Shown: piece after piece, positions 8,435 to 16,548 of the stretch
Layout of the letters: each line of letters starts with the position of its first letter
Position numbering within the stretch: position 1 is the first letter of the stretch
Source: Syntrophomonas sp.
Lineage (GTDB): Bacteria; Bacillota; Syntrophomonadia; Syntrophomonadales; Syntrophomonadaceae
DNA: 29,240 bases
NCBI GenBank assembly: GCA_003558625.1
Contig: PWPP01000011.1
Location: 1 to 29,240, forward strand
Direction: 5' to 3'
Position numbers and translations under genes: made by a program
Notes under the pieces: generated by a model
Database searches by the model: none
Told to the model about the DNA's origin: nothing
Seen by the model: only the letters and a program-made list of their open reading frames with translations

Positions 8435-8480
8435 GCAATATTTAACTATTGTTTATTTAATAAACATATATTTATATTGC
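8435..8480. repeat. Nested inverted repeat
   Basis: The inner palindrome TGTTTATT-T-AATAAACA (8450-8466) is nearly co-centred with outer arms GCAATAT (8435-8441) and ATATTGC (8474-8480). The arms are separated by unpaired or weakly paired 7-8 base segments. It is AT-rich, so chance is possible for the inner part; the shared centre makes it more notable. Confidence 0.45.
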
Positions 8481-8747
8481 CATTAATTTCATAATAAGGC
8501 ATGTTTTCGGAATTTTACTTGCGATAATCTCCTTGCCCGCCCTTGGGATCAGACAGGAAAAAATATAAAAATCATTCATACTTCTCTCGATAACCTGGAA
8601 GAGATGCTCTCCGCTAAAATATAAAAAATGAATAAACATCTCACAGGCAAATGGTAAAATATAGATAGCCCGGCAAGTTCATTCGGTACTGGCGGCAGCA
8701 TCGCATAACAAAAAACAGACCGGGTATATGTGAAGGAGGGGGAACCC

Positions 8748-9569
8748 ATGAATATCATTTTTGATCGTGAATGTCTCAACTATAAGGAGAGGGGACATCC
8801 GGAAAGCCCGGAGCGGGTGAAGGCAGCCTATGATTTTTTAAAGCAGCACTTTACCATTTTAGCCCCGGAGCCGGTAACAGAAGAAGATCTGCGCCTGGTC
8901 CACAGTGCCCGCCATATCGACAAGGTCAAGACCGGCAATTTTTTTGATTTCGACAGTCCCACCTATGAAAATATCTTCCATTATGCCTCCCTCTCCGCCG
9001 GTGCGGCGGTTAAAGCCCGGGAAGTCCAGGGGTTCAGTATCATGCGGCCGCCGGGGCACCATTCCGGGAAAAACTATCTCGGGGGGTTCTGTTATTTCAA
9101 TAACCTGGCGGTGGCGGTAAAAAAATCAGGGCTGAAAACCCTGATCGTCGATTTTGATGCCCATCACGGCAACGGCACGGAAGATATCTTTCTGGGTGAT
9201 CCCCAGGTCGTCTATATTTCTCTTCACCGTTCCGGTATCTTTCCCGGGACCGGGCATGGCTCCCGTCAGAACATCTTCAATTTCCCCCTGACCCGCAATA
9301 CCGGCGATGAAAAATACCTGGAAACCCTGACTTCCGCCCTGCAGGGGGTAGGGGACATGGAGTTTGAACAGCTGGCCGTATCCGCCGGATTCGATGGATA
9401 TAGCCGGGACCCGCTGGCTTCACTCAGTCTTTCCACCGAGGTATATGGGGAGATCGGGCGAATACTGGGAGGATTAAACCTGCCCACCTTTTCCGTTTTA
9501 GAAGGGGGCTACGTGGTCAGTGACCTGGGGCCAAATATTTTGTCCTATCTGAACGGGTTGAAAAAATAG
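8748..9569 (+). CDS. Histone deacetylase family protein (acetylpolyamine/acetoin-utilisation type)
   Basis: This 273-residue zinc amidohydrolase of the arginase/deacetylase fold is cytoplasmic. Landmarks in order: GHPESPERV (17-25), MRPPGHHSG with the active-site histidine pair H104/H105, VDFDAHHGNG with zinc ligands D137 and H139, SAGFD with the third zinc ligand D216, and LEGGY with the catalytic tyrosine Y255. All residues needed for activity seem present. The substrate may be an acetyl-lysine protein, acetylpolyamine or another acetamide; sequence alone does not decide. It is shorter than typical AcuC or HDAC proteins (about 300-380 residues). An in-frame GTG at 8730 precedes the ribosome site AAGGAGGGGG (8733-8742), so ATG 8748, five bases later, is the start. 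No acetoin or acetyl-CoA genes are adjacent. Confidence 0.9.
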   Translation: MNIIFDRECLNYKERGHPESPERVKAAYDFLKQHFTILAPEPVTEEDLRLVHSARHIDKVKTGNFFDFDSPTYENIFHYASLSAGAAVKAREVQGFSIMRPPGHHSGKNYLGGFCYFNNLAVAVKKSGLKTLIVDFDAHHGNGTEDIFLGDPQVVYISLHRSGIFPGTGHGSRQNIFNFPLTRNTGDEKYLETLTSALQGVGDMEFEQLAVSAGFDGYSRDPLASLSLSTEVYGEIGRILGGLNLPTFSVLEGGYVVSDLGPNILSYLNGLKK

Positions 9570-9678
9570 AATGTATTGGAGCAGGTGGAGCAGCCATGCA
9601 GGACTTCACAGTCCAGGACGGTTGACAAAATTGAATGTACAGCAGCAGGAGGTGTCTCTTGGTATAAAGCAAAATGTA

Positions 9679-10086
9679 TTAATTTTGATCTTTGACCACA
9701 TCATAGGGCCAGTCTATGATCCCTCCCAGGTCATATACCTGCTTGTAGCCCAGTTCCAACAATATGGGGCGGGCCGTTTTGGTGCGGTTGCCGCTACGAC
9801 AATATATCACCACAATTTGCTCTCTATCCGGCACGAAAAAGGGCATAGTTTCTGCCAGCTCAAGGAGCGGCACCAGGATACTTCCGGGAATATGGCTTTC
9901 CCGGTATTCTTCCCCGGTACGCACATCTACCAGCACCATGCCCGGATCTGCCTGCTCCAGCAAGCGCATCACTTCCTGGGGAGTGATCATATCGCTGTCC
10001 CCGGGCGCGCCGGGCTGCGGCTGGAACCAAGCGCCGCCGGCAGCCATTAATATCACCAGGATCAAAGTCCACGTTTTCAACATCAT
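9679..10086 (-). CDS. Membrane-anchored or exported rhodanese-domain protein
   Basis: This 135-residue protein has an N-terminal hydrophobic segment (about residues 6-20, WTLILVILMAAGGAW) that is a signal peptide or membrane anchor, a Pro/Gly-rich spacer, and a single rhodanese domain (about 33-133). The domain shows LVDVRTGEEYRESHIPGSILVPL and the active-site loop YCRSGNR with C96, followed by the usual GYKQVYDLGGIIDWP ending. Rhodaneses carry sulfane sulfur on this cysteine; the exported single-domain types have few known substrates. TGGAGGGT lies six bases before the ATG at 10086; the GTG at 10092 sits right on that site, so it is less likely. It is convergent with the deacetylase gene and probably transcribed alone. 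Confidence 0.88.
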   Translation of the reverse strand: MMLKTWTLILVILMAAGGAWFQPQPGAPGDSDMITPQEVMRLLEQADPGMVLVDVRTGEEYRESHIPGSILVPLLELAETMPFFVPDREQIVVIYCRSGNRTKTARPILLELGYKQVYDLGGIIDWPYDVVKDQN

Positions 10087-10466
10087 ATACACCCTCCATA
10101 CAAAGTCTCGCTCTTCTCGTTTCCCAGCGGCAAGGCTTGATAACCTAATTCTACACCTAGACTGCTAATTCCAGAAAATTACTATAAAGTGCCAGCACCA
10201 CTATCAACCACTTTTTTATATCGCTTCATAATATAAACATAACAACACACACAGATCAAGAAACATTTCGTCGCAAAAATTATCCTGCAACCATTGCCAA
10301 ATATACCCGAGAAGTCTTCGCCGCTGCCTACATTATATTATATAATGCAAATACACGGTGCAAAATGAGGTGCCGGCAGGGGGGATTTGGTCCCCCTCGG
10401 GGTACTTTTTTCTTAGTTTACATAATGTTTGTTATAGGAAGTTGTGGAAGTGCGTGGGAGGGCCAT
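10087..10466. other. 380-base divergent intergenic region
   Basis: It lies between the rhodanese gene (minus) and the DUF503 gene (plus). It holds a TATAAT inside a 17-bp AT palindrome (10331-10347) and the hairpin pair at 10378-10411. The open frame beginning at 10365 upstream of the DUF503 start has no homology I recognise and looks like leader sequence rather than protein. Confidence 0.55.
10378..10411 (+). promoter_or_regulatory. Possible transcription attenuator (mutually exclusive hairpins)
   Basis: AGGGGG (10378-10383) can pair with CCCCCT (10392-10397). Alternatively CCCC (10392-10395) can pair with GGGG (10399-10402), extended by G90-C105 and T91-A104, and this second hairpin is followed directly by T6 (10406-10411), as in an intrinsic terminator. 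The two pairings exclude each other. A TATAAT at 10341-10346 would start a transcript just upstream. No known riboswitch class was recognised. Confidence 0.4.
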
Positions 10467-10778
10467 ATGTATATAGTCTACGGATATGCCGAGATTTTTC
10501 TGCCTTTTTCTTCTTCACTAAAGGAAAAGCGCAAGGTTATCAATTCAATTATTGACCGGGTCAGAAAACGTTATAATATTTCTATTGCCGAAGTCTCTCA
10601 TCATGATCTCTGGCAGCGTTCCGGTATCGGTTTTAGCGCCATAAGCGGCAAACTCAACGACCTGGATAATTTTTCTAATAAAATCAAGGATACCATCCTG
10701 CTCTTTCCGGAGACAGTAGAAATACTGCATTTTGACTGCCAGGTAATCCGCCACGAGAAAAATGGGGACCGTTCTTGA
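10467..10778 (+). CDS. DUF503 family protein (YlxP-like)
   Basis: This 103-residue small alpha/beta protein has the family hallmarks SLKEKRKVINSIIDRVRKRYNISIAEVSHHDLWQ split over residues 18-51, followed by SGIGFSAIS. DUF503/YlxP proteins are found across Firmicutes, often between infB and rbfA, suggesting a link to translation or ribosome assembly; the biochemical role is not settled. Here the gene is isolated, so it may be a second copy. ATG 10467 follows GGGAGGG by about five bases and gives the family length; the frame stays open to 10365, but that extension (MRCRQGGFGPPRG...) is not family-like. Expression may be controlled by the hairpin pair just upstream. Confidence 0.85.
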   Translation: MYIVYGYAEIFLPFSSSLKEKRKVINSIIDRVRKRYNISIAEVSHHDLWQRSGIGFSAISGKLNDLDNFSNKIKDTILLFPETVEILHFDCQVIRHEKNGDRS

Positions 10779-10909
10779 ATTGAGTGTTCTTTTGCTATTT
10801 CATCCCATCCCCATTTATCAACCCTCAAATCCACAATAAAAGAGCTGGATGGAACCGATTTCTGCGACTAACATCATTTTTGGTGAAGTTTAAAGCCTGA
10901 CCCCGTATT

Positions 10910-12343
10910 TCACTTTCTCCAGTAGTCTGGCAGCAGCATTAACAGTACGGGATAGATTTCCAAACGGCCCAGCAGCATGAGGAAGCTGAGGAGGTATTTG
11001 CCGGCATCTGGGATAAAGGCGTAGTTCTCGGTAGGACCGATGCGCCCGAAACCGGGGCCGATATTGCTGATGCAGGAGAGGGAGGCGGTCAAACTGGTCA
11101 GTAAATCCAGCCCCATCAGGGCCAGTAAGAGGGCTCCCAGCAGCATAAAGAGCATGTAGAGAAAAAAGAACTGGAGCACGTTGATGACCAGGCTCTCCTC
11201 CAGTAATTTGTCCCCGTATTGCTGGGGGATCATGGCTTTGGGATGAATCATTCTTTTTAATTCCACTACCCCGCGCTCCAGGGCAATAAGATAGCGTCCC
11301 ATTTTTATATTGCCGCTGGTGGAACCGGCACAGGCTCCCAGGAACATGAGAAAGAGTATAACCCCCTGATCCAGGTGGGCCCAGGTATTATAGTCCGAGG
11401 TGGCAAAACCGGTGGTGGTGACGATGCTTAACACCTGAAAAAGGCCGGTACGCAGTCTTTCCTCCCCTGCCCCAATCTGGCTCAGCCCGAAGACGACGAT
11501 GACGGTTGCGATAACAACCACCAGGGCAAACAGCCTCAGCTCACGGTTGGCCAGATATCCCTTCAGGCTTTTGTTTTTAAAGGCCAGGTAATGCAGGGCA
11601 AAGTTGATCCCGGCCAGGAACATGAAGACGATGATGGTCCATTGAATGATGGGGCTGAAATAGCCCACACTGGCATTTTTAGAGGAAAATCCCCCGGTGG
11701 CCATGGTGCTGAAAGTATGGATAAAAGCATCGAAAGCGGTCATGCCGAAGGCATAGAGCAGGATGAAGAGGATGACACTCAAAACCACGTAGGTATACCA
11801 TAAGAGCTTGGCCGTTTCTTTGATGCGGGGGCTGATTTTGGTGGATACCGGTCCCGGGATCTCCGCTTTAAAGATCTGGTTGGCCCGCACCCCGATCCCG
11901 GCGATGATGGCCACGAACAGGGCCATGATTCCCATGCCCCCCAGCCACTGGGTCAGGCTGCGCCAGTAAAGCAGCCCCTTGGGTATGACCTCGATATCGG
12001 TCAGAATCGTGGCTCCGGTGGTGGTGAACCCGGAAACCGTCTCAAACAAGGCATCGGCCGGAGTAAACAACCCGCTAAAAAAATAGGGCAAGGTGCCAAA
12101 GATACAGGCGGCTACCCAGCCCAGGGTGACAATGGCGAAACCCTCCCGGTAATTGATATTGATGTAAAGGCGGTAATTGATGCTCAGAACCAGGCCGGCG
12201 GCGATGGTCAGCAAGGCCGGGATTAGCAGGCTCAACATCTCTTCTTCAAAATATAGCGCCCAGAAGGTGGAAGAAAGCATGGCGATCCCCACGATAACCA
12301 GTATCCTGCCAATATAATTGGCAATAACCGGTAAACGGATCAC
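10910..12343 (-). CDS. trkH: TrkH/KtrB-type potassium uptake membrane subunit
   Basis: This 477-residue polytopic membrane protein of the SKT (Trk/Ktr/HKT) superfamily conducts potassium (or sodium-coupled potassium) across the cytoplasmic membrane. The four pore loops are visible: GFTTTGAT, TFSTMATGGFS, SIVTTTGFATS and SNIGPGFG, each with the selectivity-filter glycine. It contains the conserved TGNIK-like region (STSGNIKMGRYLI) and ends in a hydrophobic LGRLEIYPVLLMLLP segment as in TrkH. It starts with GTG at 12343, which overlaps the TGA of trkA (shared GTGA), so the two are translationally coupled; a GGAGG lies inside the end of trkA. TrkA, the RCK regulatory partner, is immediately upstream. 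No terminator is obvious downstream. Confidence 0.93.
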   Translation of the reverse strand: MIRLPVIANYIGRILVIVGIAMLSSTFWALYFEEEMLSLLIPALLTIAAGLVLSINYRLYININYREGFAIVTLGWVAACIFGTLPYFFSGLFTPADALFETVSGFTTTGATILTDIEVIPKGLLYWRSLTQWLGGMGIMALFVAIIAGIGVRANQIFKAEIPGPVSTKISPRIKETAKLLWYTYVVLSVILFILLYAFGMTAFDAFIHTFSTMATGGFSSKNASVGYFSPIIQWTIIVFMFLAGINFALHYLAFKNKSLKGYLANRELRLFALVVVIATVIVVFGLSQIGAGEERLRTGLFQVLSIVTTTGFATSDYNTWAHLDQGVILFLMFLGACAGSTSGNIKMGRYLIALERGVVELKRMIHPKAMIPQQYGDKLLEESLVINVLQFFFLYMLFMLLGALLLALMGLDLLTSLTASLSCISNIGPGFGRIGPTENYAFIPDAGKYLLSFLMLLGRLEIYPVLLMLLPDYWRK

Positions 12344-13695
12344 AGGGTTTTGCCTCCATCGATAAACAATTTTTCCACCTTCTGCACGCTTTTGGGCAGG
12401 GTGAACACCAGCAGGTGGTCATGTGCCTGGATCTGGCTCTCCCCACTGGGAATAATAACCTTGCCCTCCCGGACAATGGCCCCGACAACCGAACCGGCCG
12501 GAAACTTAATTTTCATCAGCTTGCGGTTCACGGCAAAAGAACCGGATTGTACTACCAGTTCCAGCATTTCTGCCCGGTTTTCTCCCAGAACCGTCACCGA
12601 TATAATATCTCCCCGGCGAATATATTTAAGGATGGCCCCGGCGGTCAGAATCCGCGGGCTCAAGACCACGTCAATGCCGATCTGGGAGACCAGAGGGATG
12701 ATATCGGAGCGGTTAATCTTGGCGATGGTTTTCCCGACTCCCAAATTTTTGGCGATCAGACAGGAGAGGAGATTAATCTTATCATCATTGGTTACCGCCA
12801 CAAAAAGATCTGAACGGTCGATATTCTCTGATTCCAAGAGGTCCAGGTCACTGCCGTCACCATGAATAATCATGGCTTTTTTCAGCCTGCTGCACATTGA
12901 TCGCGCTTTTTTCCCGTCTTTTTCAATGATCTTGACATTGACCGGTATTTTTTCCTCATCAAGGGTCCGGGCCAGGTAGTAACCGGTGCGCCCGGCTCCC
13001 AAAATGGTAATGTTTTCTACCTTTTTCCGGGCGATGCCCAGTATTTTTAAAACTTCCTTCATGTCATCAGTGTTGGTCATAACATAGATATGATCTCCTG
13101 TCTCCAGGGCGTCCTCCCCCCCGGGAACGATCATGTTGTTTCTGCGGATAATGGCGACGATAACATATTTACTGGTATCCAGCGATTTCAGCTTTTTCCC
13201 GATCAGGGGTGAGCTGGGTTCCACCAGCAGTTCCACCAGCTGTACACGTCCCTGGGCATAATAATCCACGTTTAATGCTTCTGGATTACGCACGATCTTT
13301 GATATTTCATGCGCTGTAACCCGTTCCGGGTTAATGATTAAATCAATCCCCAGTAAGGCTTCCGGAGAAAAATGGGATGTTTCCAGGTAATCAGTATTCC
13401 GTACCCGGGCAATGGTTGTCTTCACCCCATACTGTTTGGCCAGCAGGCAGGCAATCATGTTTAATTCATCCATCTCTGTTACTGCTACCACCATGCTGGC
13501 ATTTTTTACCCCGGCTGCCTCCAGGGTAACCCAGGAAGCACCACTCCCTTCAATCACCTGCACATCAAGGGATTCCTCAATAATTTTTATCCGTTCCTCA
13601 TCTAGCTCGATAACCACGACATCATGTTCCTCCATGGATAAGAGCTGGGCAATATTAAATCCAACTTTACCTGCACCAATAATAATTGAATTCAC
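12340..13695 (-). CDS. trkA: TrkA, cytoplasmic NAD-binding subunit of Trk potassium uptake
   Basis: This 451-residue protein is built as two tandem RCK units, as in full-length TrkA. The first Rossmann domain begins SIIIGAGKVGFNIAQLL, and a second begins NITILGAGRTGYYLARTL at about residue 229. Each is followed by a TrkA-C domain; the second ends near IPSGESQIQAHDHLLVFTLP. It binds NAD(H) and/or nucleotides and gates the TrkH pore. The start is GTG at 13695, with AGAGGGG about 8 bases upstream. The gap to the upstream YchF-like gene is 15 bases and trkH overlaps at the 3' end, so all three are likely cotranscribed. Family assignment is firm; ligand preference (NAD versus ADP/ATP) is not visible. 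Confidence 0.95.
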   Translation of the reverse strand: MNSIIIGAGKVGFNIAQLLSMEEHDVVVIELDEERIKIIEESLDVQVIEGSGASWVTLEAAGVKNASMVVAVTEMDELNMIACLLAKQYGVKTTIARVRNTDYLETSHFSPEALLGIDLIINPERVTAHEISKIVRNPEALNVDYYAQGRVQLVELLVEPSSPLIGKKLKSLDTSKYVIVAIIRRNNMIVPGGEDALETGDHIYVMTNTDDMKEVLKILGIARKKVENITILGAGRTGYYLARTLDEEKIPVNVKIIEKDGKKARSMCSRLKKAMIIHGDGSDLDLLESENIDRSDLFVAVTNDDKINLLSCLIAKNLGVGKTIAKINRSDIIPLVSQIGIDVVLSPRILTAGAILKYIRRGDIISVTVLGENRAEMLELVVQSGSFAVNRKLMKIKFPAGSVVGAIVREGKVIIPSGESQIQAHDHLLVFTLPKSVQKVEKLFIDGGKTL

Positions 13696-13710
13696 AGCGA
13701 TACCCCTCTT

Positions 13711-14775
13711 CTAAATATTAAAGCGAAAGTTAATGATGTCGCCATCATGAACGAGATACTCTTTCCCTTCCAGGCGATACAGTCCTTTTTCTCTGGCAGC
13801 TGCTATGGTTTTATACTGGAACAAATCATCATAAGCAACTACCTCGGCCCGGATGAAGCCTTTTTCCATGTCAGAATGAACTTTTCCAGCTGCCGTCTTT
13901 GCCGTGGCTCCTTTTTTTAGCGGCCAGGCTTTCACTTCATCTTCGCCAACAGTAAAAAAACTAATATATTCCAGACTATTAAATATACCCCGGCAGATTT
14001 TACTTGTTCCAGGTTCCTTTAAGTCAAGATCCTCCATAAATTCGGTCTTTTCTTCCTCTTCCAGCTCCTGGATTTCTTTTTCCATATTCACTGCAATCTC
14101 AACCAGGGGAATGTTCTTCTGTTTTGCAAACTCGAGGATCTTATCCCGGTCTTCGTACTCTCTATTCTTCAGATTGCTTACATCCAGATTAATACAAAGC
14201 ATCAAAGGTTTGTCGGTTAAGAACTGGTATGATTGCAACATTTGTTCCTCTTCGTGACTCAATGAAAGTTCACTTATAATATTTTCATTGCTCAGGTGTT
14301 CCTGGATTTTCTCCAAAAGAAGTATTTCATTTAAAGACTGTCCTTTTTTCTTTCCTTCCTTTATTCTTTGTATTCGTTTCTCAACCAGATCTAAGTACGC
14401 AAGTAAGAGTTCGATATTTATATTTTTTATGTCTTCCAGGGTATGGAGCCTATCTTCGGACTCCATACTATCATTAAATGCGCTTACTACATGGATTAAG
14501 GCATCGGCTTTTCTGATGTGGTCTAAAAAAACCCGGGTGCCTTTATCATTGCCCGGAACCAGGCCCGGAATATCAATCATTTCTATCTGGACATAACTGG
14601 TTTTCTTTGGTTTAAAAAGCCGGTTCAGAAAATCCACCCGGGGATCCGGTACTTGGGCTATCGCAGCATTGGTTTTCGTTTGGCACAGGTTATGTTTCCT
14701 GCCGGTAAGTAGCTCGAAAAGTGTAGTTTTGCCTACCAAAGGCATCCCAATAATACCAATTTGCATTAAATTCAT
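13711..14775 (-). CDS. ychF: YchF/OLA1-family GTP- or ATP-binding protein, divergent
   Basis: This 354-residue P-loop protein has the Obg/YchF layout: G1 loop GMPLVGKTT (10-18), switch II DIPGL (68-72), the YchF-type helical insertion (about 120-180, Lys/Glu-rich), an NKxD-equivalent INLD, and a C-terminal TGS domain ending EGKEYLVHDGDIINFRFNI, as in YchF. Family members bind ATP and/or GTP and associate with ribosomes or stress pathways. It differs from the usual housekeeping YchF: the P-loop has MPLVGKTT instead of LPNVGKST, and the G4 motif is INLD. It could be a paralogue specialised for this operon (trkA and trkH follow). ATG 14775 follows AGAGGAT; ATG 14766 is an alternative. Confidence 0.82.
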   Translation of the reverse strand: MNLMQIGIIGMPLVGKTTLFELLTGRKHNLCQTKTNAAIAQVPDPRVDFLNRLFKPKKTSYVQIEMIDIPGLVPGNDKGTRVFLDHIRKADALIHVVSAFNDSMESEDRLHTLEDIKNINIELLLAYLDLVEKRIQRIKEGKKKGQSLNEILLLEKIQEHLSNENIISELSLSHEEEQMLQSYQFLTDKPLMLCINLDVSNLKNREYEDRDKILEFAKQKNIPLVEIAVNMEKEIQELEEEEKTEFMEDLDLKEPGTSKICRGIFNSLEYISFFTVGEDEVKAWPLKKGATAKTAAGKVHSDMEKGFIRAEVVAYDDLFQYKTIAAAREKGLYRLEGKEYLVHDGDIINFRFNI

Positions 14776-14832
14776 TTATCCTCTTTCTCTTCATTTCCTA
14801 CTACTGGTTTACATAATATATCTTATGTCAAT

Positions 14833-15660
14833 CTATCCCATAACGGCCATAAAAGATAACACGAAAAATATTGTGGTAACCACAAAGCATAATAATAACA
14901 GAAAATATCCCCCTATAACACTAAAATGAATAAGCCGGTTGGCATTGCTAATGTTAAAAAAGAATAAGACCAGGGCAAAGATGACTAACAAAATTGTGAT
15001 GTCGGGGGCTGCTGATCCCGGGAAAAACAGGGCCATAAATATGATATACAAAGCCATGACAGCATAATTCGTTTTTAGCAAAAAGGAATAAAGACGATCC
15101 TCTTCCGGGTCTACCCCCCTTTGCTGCAGGGGAATTTCTTCAACTTTTACCTGGATTAATTCCTTCCCGCTCTTTTCTGCCAAAATATCCCCTGCGTCTA
15201 AAGACTGTGGTTTAATACCAAAGGTAGCTTTATTGGTAACTAATAAAATAAAGCCCTCCTCAGTGTCTGTGGCAAACATTTTGGCTGCTCCAATGCCTTT
15301 AATAATATAATATCCTGCTTTATAACCGGGCCAGCTAACAGCGATCAAGGAAAAAAAGTTAGCTTTCCCCTCGACCTTTTTGACCTGGGCAATATCTTCC
15401 CAGATAATTTTTCGTTGACCCAAGCCCCACTTAAGTACAAAATAGTCATCCTCAATCTTGTATCTTAGATTAAAGTTTCCCAATAAGACGATAAGATAGA
15501 TGCCCAAACAAAGAAAGGCAGGAAAATAAAGCATCAATTTTAATACCAGATCATCTGGCCCCAGGGAATAGTTTATGCCCCATAATATAAAAGCAAATAA
15601 TAAAAAGCCTGCCATTAGCCCAATCCATTTGCCTCTGGAGACTTTAACTCCTAAATCCAT
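14833..15660 (-). CDS. Membrane protein with bacterial PH-like domain
   Basis: This is a 275-residue protein. Two membrane segments (about 12-30 and 38-60) precede a soluble stretch of about 130 residues whose start (FNLRYKIEDDYFVLKWGLGQRKIIWEDIAQVKKVEG) is typical of bacterial PH (bPH) domains. Three more hydrophobic segments follow (about 193-215, 218-238, 246-272). Function is unknown. It follows hbd by 20 bases with AGGAGG about 11 bases before the ATG, so it is probably cotranscribed with pfk and hbd. A 57-base gap separates it from the YchF-like gene; it holds a short ACATAA/TTATGT dyad but no clear terminator. Confidence 0.72.
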   Translation of the reverse strand: MDLGVKVSRGKWIGLMAGFLLFAFILWGINYSLGPDDLVLKLMLYFPAFLCLGIYLIVLLGNFNLRYKIEDDYFVLKWGLGQRKIIWEDIAQVKKVEGKANFFSLIAVSWPGYKAGYYIIKGIGAAKMFATDTEEGFILLVTNKATFGIKPQSLDAGDILAEKSGKELIQVKVEEIPLQQRGVDPEEDRLYSFLLKTNYAVMALYIIFMALFFPGSAAPDITILLVIFALVLFFFNISNANRLIHFSVIGGYFLLLLCFVVTTIFFVLSFMAVMG

Positions 15661-15680
15661 ATGTACCGATAGCCTCCTCT

Positions 15681-16532
15681 TTAATCTTCATACTTATAAA
15701 AGCCTTTTTCTGTTTTTCTCCCCCAATAACCTGCCCGCACCATGCTGGTAAAAATATTATGGGGTCTATATTTTACATCTTTAAATTCATTATAAAATAC
15801 AGATAATAATCCATATAAATTGTCCAAACCTAATTTGTCGGCTAGTTCTAATGGCCCTATTGTCATTCCGGCACCCAGCTTCATAGCCCGGTCTATGTCC
15901 TCTGCCGAAGCAACATCTTCTCCATATACACTGATAGCTTCATTAATAAAAATTAATAAAACCCTGTTAACGATAAAGCCCGGACTATCGATTTTGACTG
16001 TGATATATTCTTTATTGATGTTCTCTAAAAACCGTTTAACTTTTGAAATGCTGGCATCAGAGGTTTCAAAGCCTTTTACTAACTCGACTAAGTCTATCTC
16101 CTGTACCGGGTTGAAAAAATGCATGCCCAAAACCCGGTCACTTCTTTGGGTTGCTGCTGCAATTTCGGTAATGGATAAAGAAGAAGTATTGGTGGCTAAA
16201 ATGGTTTCTTTCGCGCATATGCTGTCTAATTCGGCAAAAAGTTGTTTTTTCACCGTCAGGTTTTCCACTACGGCTTCAATGACCAAATCCACTCCCGATA
16301 AAGCAGATAAATCAGTTGTCCCCTTTATTCTACTTAATATTGTGCTTTTTTCAATAGGATCTATTTTTTTATCCTCTATTAGCAGGTCCAGGTTAGTTTC
16401 TATTGTGTTTAAGCCGTTTTGGATTAATGAGTGCTGCAGATCCCTGAGCAATACATTATAACCCCCCTGAGCAGCCACTTGCGCGATTCCAGCTCCCATA
16501 ATACCGGCTCCCAATACGCCAATACTTTGCAT
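15681..16532 (-). CDS. hbd: 3-hydroxybutyryl-CoA dehydrogenase
   Basis: The product (283 residues) oxidises or forms (S)-3-hydroxyacyl-CoA/acetoacetyl-CoA with NAD(P)H, a step of beta-oxidation or butyrate metabolism. The N-terminal Rossmann fold starts IGVLGAGIMGAGIAQ. The catalytic region has LATNTSSLSITEIA (Ser, Asn), MHFFNPVQEIDLVELVKG (catalytic His and Glu) and PGFIVNRVL, followed by the C-terminal helical domain with GMTIGPLELADKLGLD. An in-frame extension to 16592 exists but would overlap pfk; ATG 16532, with GAGGAG just after the pfk stop, gives the typical family length. It sits 16 bases after pfk and 20 before the PH-domain gene. In a syntrophic butyrate oxidiser it would act oxidatively (inference). 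Confidence 0.94.
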   Translation of the reverse strand: MQSIGVLGAGIMGAGIAQVAAQGGYNVLLRDLQHSLIQNGLNTIETNLDLLIEDKKIDPIEKSTILSRIKGTTDLSALSGVDLVIEAVVENLTVKKQLFAELDSICAKETILATNTSSLSITEIAAATQRSDRVLGMHFFNPVQEIDLVELVKGFETSDASISKVKRFLENINKEYITVKIDSPGFIVNRVLLIFINEAISVYGEDVASAEDIDRAMKLGAGMTIGPLELADKLGLDNLYGLLSVFYNEFKDVKYRPHNIFTSMVRAGYWGRKTEKGFYKYED

Positions 16533-16548
16533 ACCTGCATCACTCCTC

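Larger units (their letters stand above)
8181..8747. other. AT-rich divergent intergenic region (567 bases)
   Basis: It separates the XRE regulator (minus) from the deacetylase gene (plus). It contains two odd-length palindromes (8301-8317 and 8450-8466), the second nested in a larger inverted repeat, and no convincing gene or known riboswitch. Promoters for both flanking genes must lie here, but none stands out. Confidence 0.6.

Noticed and set aside
9571..10050. 159-codon plus-strand ORF opposite the rhodanese gene
   Set aside because: The minus-strand frame has a rhodanese domain with active-site CRSGNR and a good ribosome site; the plus frame has neither.
10365..10466. N-terminal extension of the DUF503 gene
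   Set aside because: The family starts near MYIVYG at 10467, a ribosome site lies just before it, and the extension overlaps terminator-like hairpins.
15820..16461. 213-codon plus-strand ORF inside hbd
   Set aside because: It is antisense to a complete 3-hydroxybutyryl-CoA dehydrogenase with all catalytic motifs.
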